A DNA stretch of 34,153 nt from DTDR01 sp964505415. GTDB lineage: Bacteria > Hydrothermota > Tepidihabitantia > Tepidihabitantales > DTDR01. The stretch is taken from assembly GCA_964505415.1 (NCBI GenBank), contig CAZDHW010000017.1, positions 1-34,153 on the forward strand, given 5' to 3'. The notes below the pieces were generated by a model, which was not told where the DNA came from, made no database searches, and saw nothing but the letters and a program-made list of their open reading frames with translations. Position numbers and translations under genes: made by a program. Below, in pieces: positions 32,728-34,153 of the stretch (the stretch's first letter is position 1; each line of letters opens with the position of its first letter).

Positions 32728-33027
32728 TTACTCCTCCTTTTCAACAATAATTGCTAATATTTCATCTTCCCTCATTATGAGATACTCTTTATTATCGATT
32801 TTGATTTCCTGACCAGCGTATTTACCGAAGAGGACGATATCACCTTTCTTCACTTCCATCGGAATACGATTTCCTTTGTCATCCAAGCGACCAGGACCAA
32901 CCGCCACCACCTTACCCTTAATCGGCTTCTCCTTAGCGGTATCCGGCAAAATGATACCGCCTTTTTTCACTTCCTCTTCTTCTATTCTTTCAACAACTAC
33001 TCTATCAGCTAAGGGTTTTATTTTCAT
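32728..33027 (-). CDS. groES: Co-chaperonin GroES
   Basis: The 99-residue length and the sequence pattern are those of GroES: KIKPLADRVVVERIEEEE, the mobile-loop segment KGGIILPDTAKEKP (about 22-35), GKVVAVGPGRLDDKGN, VKKGDIVLFGKYAGQEI and the ending LAIIVEKEE. The ATG follows AAAAGGAGGGAGGT, a strong ribosome-binding site. It lies between the BCAM0308-family gene and groEL. Confidence 0.98.
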   Translation of the reverse strand: MKIKPLADRVVVERIEEEEVKKGGIILPDTAKEKPIKGKVVAVGPGRLDDKGNRIPMEVKKGDIVLFGKYAGQEIKIDNKEYLIMREDEILAIIVEKEE

Positions 33028-33046
33028 ACCTCCCTCCTTTTAAATT

Positions 33047-33535
33047 TTAATCCCTTTGCCAATTTACTCTTACGAATTTATTATTATCGGAAAACTTTAT
33101 TTCCAAATTCCCTTTATAAGCTCTTTTTAGAGCTTTGCCGATTGCTATTGCCAAATTTTCCGAAGTGGTCTCAATGATTATCATATCCCTTACATTTTTT
33201 AGACTCATTATCCTATCCAAAGGATTCCTCAAAATTTCTCTCTCTTCGGTATTCTTTATGAGATTTAAAATATCTTCCTTATGGTTAAGAAAGAAATTAC
33301 CACTAACATTTACGACGCCCATTACATAATGGTCATCAATCTTCCGACAAGCTGGACATTTATATTTATAAGCCACCAAATAAACCATATTAGCCAATTC
33401 ATCGTTCTTTATCCATCTTTTATTATGATACAAAAGATTACAAGAAGGGCAGACAGTTGGGTCGGGTAAATTTTGAGAAACCAAATAGGGGTCTTCAATT
33501 TTCTTACCTGGTTGCTTTCTTACTATTTTTCTCAT
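33047..33535 (-). CDS. BCAM0308-family zinc-ribbon-like protein
   Basis: The 162-residue protein has two CxxC pairs, C29/C32 (PTVCPSCNLLYHNKRW) and C60/C63 (KCPACRKIDDHY), which probably bind one zinc. The following region has GVVNVSGNFFLNHKEDIL, NTEEREILRNPLDRI and the C-terminal NLEIKFSDNNKFVRVNW, matching the BCAM0308 family as I remember it. No function is established for that family. NMD3-like RNA-binding proteins have a similar zinc arrangement, but I do not claim that here. The open frame extends upstream into the tRNA gene, so I chose the ATG at 33535, 20 bases after the tRNA end. It is probably co-transcribed with the tRNA and groESL. Confidence 0.7.
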   Translation of the reverse strand: MRKIVRKQPGKKIEDPYLVSQNLPDPTVCPSCNLLYHNKRWIKNDELANMVYLVAYKYKCPACRKIDDHYVMGVVNVSGNFFLNHKEDILNLIKNTEEREILRNPLDRIMSLKNVRDMIIIETTSENLAIAIGKALKRAYKGNLEIKFSDNNKFVRVNWQRD

Positions 33536-33555
33536 AGTAATTATCGAAAAGAAAA

Positions 33556-33629
33556 TGGGCGAAACCCGATTTGAACGGGTGACCTCCTCCTTGTAAGGGA
33601 GGCGCTCTTCCAATCTGAGCTATTCGCCC
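33556..33629 (-). tRNA. tRNA-Val (anticodon TAC)
   Basis: The 74-base sequence folds as a full cloverleaf. The acceptor GGGCGAA pairs with TTCGCCC. The D-arm is GCTC/GAGC. The anticodon stem CCTCC/GGAGG holds the loop CTTACAA, with anticodon TAC at 33593-33595. The T-arm ACCCG/CGGGT has the loop TTCAAAT. The discriminator is A and CCA is not encoded. The anticodon reads valine GTA codons. Confidence 0.97.
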
Positions 33630-33641
33630 ATTTTAGATTAA

Positions 33642-33669
33642 ATATTAACAAAATTTGAAAAAAAGTCAA
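33642..33669 (-). promoter_or_regulatory. Promoter of the tRNA-Val/BCAM0308/groESL cluster
   Basis: On the minus strand: TTGACT (33664-33669), 16-base spacer, TAATAT (33642-33647), with a start expected about 6 bases before the tRNA 5' end. It overlaps the divergent promoter of the DNA glycosylase gene. Confidence 0.5.
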
Positions 33670-33683
33670 ATAAAATTTACAAT
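33655..33683 (+). promoter_or_regulatory. Promoter of the pyrimidine-dimer glycosylase gene
   Basis: TTGAAA (33655-33660), 17-base spacer, TACAAT (33678-33683), 11 bases before the ATG at 33695. It interlocks with the divergent tRNA promoter. Confidence 0.55.
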
Positions 33684-33694
33684 TTAAAGAACTT

Positions 33695-34141
33695 ATGAGA
33701 CTATGGTCTCTTCATCCAAAATATTTAGATAGAATTGGTTTAATCGCCTTGTGGCGGGAAGGTCTATTGGCAAAAAGGGTTTTAGAAGGAAAAACCAAAG
33801 GTTATAAAAATCATCCGCAGTTAGAAAGATTTAAAAAATTTAAAGAACCTTTATTAGCAATCAACTCCTATCTTTTTTATGTTTATGAAGAGGCGAAGAA
33901 AAGAGGTTATAACTTTAATAGGAAAAAGCTTTCTGCCAGAAAAATAATTAAAAAGAAAATCCCAATAACTACTGGTCAAATAAACTTTGAATTTTCCCAT
34001 CTTTGTAAAAAAGTAAAGAAACGGGATAAAAACCATTATCAAACCCTTTGTAAAGAAAAACAGCCTATTGAACCAAACCCAATATTCTATCTTATTCCGG
34101 GCGATATTGAAGAATGGGAAAAAACTCTTAACATTGACTAA
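33695..34141 (+). CDS. Pyrimidine-dimer DNA glycosylase (T4 endonuclease V-like)
   Basis: The 148-residue protein belongs to the Pyr_excise family related to T4 endonuclease V. The start MRLWSLHPKYLD, then IALWREGLLAKRVLEGKTKG and YKNHPQLERFK, and YLFYVYEEAKKRGYNF, are the family hallmarks. It would cut the glycosylic bond of ultraviolet-induced cyclobutane dimers and nick the strand. E22 in WREGLL is the likely counterpart of the catalytic Glu23 of the T4 enzyme (alignment by eye). R2 is not a residue that normally allows removal of the first Met, so the N-terminal amine nucleophile of T4 may not apply here. It is complete, ending 12 bases before the window edge. Confidence 0.82.
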   Translation: MRLWSLHPKYLDRIGLIALWREGLLAKRVLEGKTKGYKNHPQLERFKKFKEPLLAINSYLFYVYEEAKKRGYNFNRKKLSARKIIKKKIPITTGQINFEFSHLCKKVKKRDKNHYQTLCKEKQPIEPNPIFYLIPGDIEEWEKTLNID

Positions 34142-34153
34142 ATTTAAAAAATA

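Noticed and set aside
32728..33046. CIRCE heat-shock operator before groES.
   Set aside because: No TTAGCACTC/GAGTGCTAA inverted repeat is present upstream of groES or the tRNA.
33536..33613. N-terminal extension of the BCAM0308 protein.
   Set aside because: These 26 codons lie inside the tRNA-Val gene, which has a perfect cloverleaf; the ATG at 33535 is the better start.

Overview
The window is AT-rich and densely packed, with lysine/isoleucine/phenylalanine-heavy proteins. Several things point to a member of the FCB superphylum, most like candidate division WOR-3 (Stahlbacteria), an uncultured fermentative lineage. There are two adjacent GWxTD-domain proteins, a secreted protein with a type IX secretion-like C-terminal sorting tail, a LolA-like periplasmic carrier, a MacA/MacB/TolC-type exporter and [FeFe]-hydrogenase maturases. 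The lineage is inferred from gene content; no phylogenetic marker was computed. Nothing suggests a phage, plasmid, insertion sequence or CRISPR array.

Layout. (1) 1-1.7 kb, minus strand: a secreted protein with a sorting tail and a small membrane-anchored unknown. (2) 12.6 to 1.9 kb, minus strand: twelve genes in which every neighbouring pair overlaps, from a promoter at 12557-12585. They are two GWxTD proteins, RicT, short-form ThiC, a class V aminotransferase, LarE-LarB-LarC (nickel-pincer cofactor synthesis, no larA in the window), a MATE exporter, an ECF sigma factor, its zinc-finger anti-sigma factor and a Spy/CpxP-like periplasmic protein. (3) 12.7-14.5 kb, plus: a PAS sensor kinase with a degenerate receiver, behind a sigma-54-type promoter. 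(4) 14.5-20 kb: an MGDG-synthase-type glycosyltransferase (minus), divergent from LolA-like, hot-dog thioesterase and RimO (plus), then a very small S13 D-Ala-D-Ala peptidase and MgtE (minus). (5) 20-22.6 kb, minus: hydG and a gene fusing a HypC domain to HydE. (6) 22.7-25.6 kb: a GT-C-like membrane glycosyltransferase (plus) and CstA (minus). (7) 25.7-30 kb, minus: TolC, MacA-type adaptor, ABC ATPase and MacB-type permease. (8) 30-31 kb, minus: a CvpA-like protein and a broken type IV pilin-like gene. (9) 31-33.6 kb, minus: tRNA-Val, a BCAM0308-family zinc protein, groES and groEL with a clear terminator. (10) 33.7-34.1 kb, plus: a pyrimidine-dimer DNA glycosylase.

The most striking item is the HypC-HydE fusion at 20063-21244, next to hydG. 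It joins a [NiFe]-hydrogenase iron-cyanide chaperone to an [FeFe]-hydrogenase maturase. The chaperone half keeps its ligand Cys2 but has Gln in place of the conserved His. A simple hypothesis is that it hands the Fe-CO-CN synthon made by HydG to the HydE active site. Other points for follow-up are a putatively leaderless promoter architecture (the -10 box 5-7 nt from the start codon at several genes), the internally shortened S13 peptidase, the sigma-54 promoter with an upstream dyad, and the pilin gene broken at two places behind an intact-looking promoter.

Start codons were moved from the longest open frame for ThiC, MgtE, HydG, the GT-C protein, GroEL and the BCAM0308 protein. The grounds were ribosome-binding sites, promoter boxes or tRNA overlap, stated in each entry. 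There is no gene-free stretch above 300 bases.
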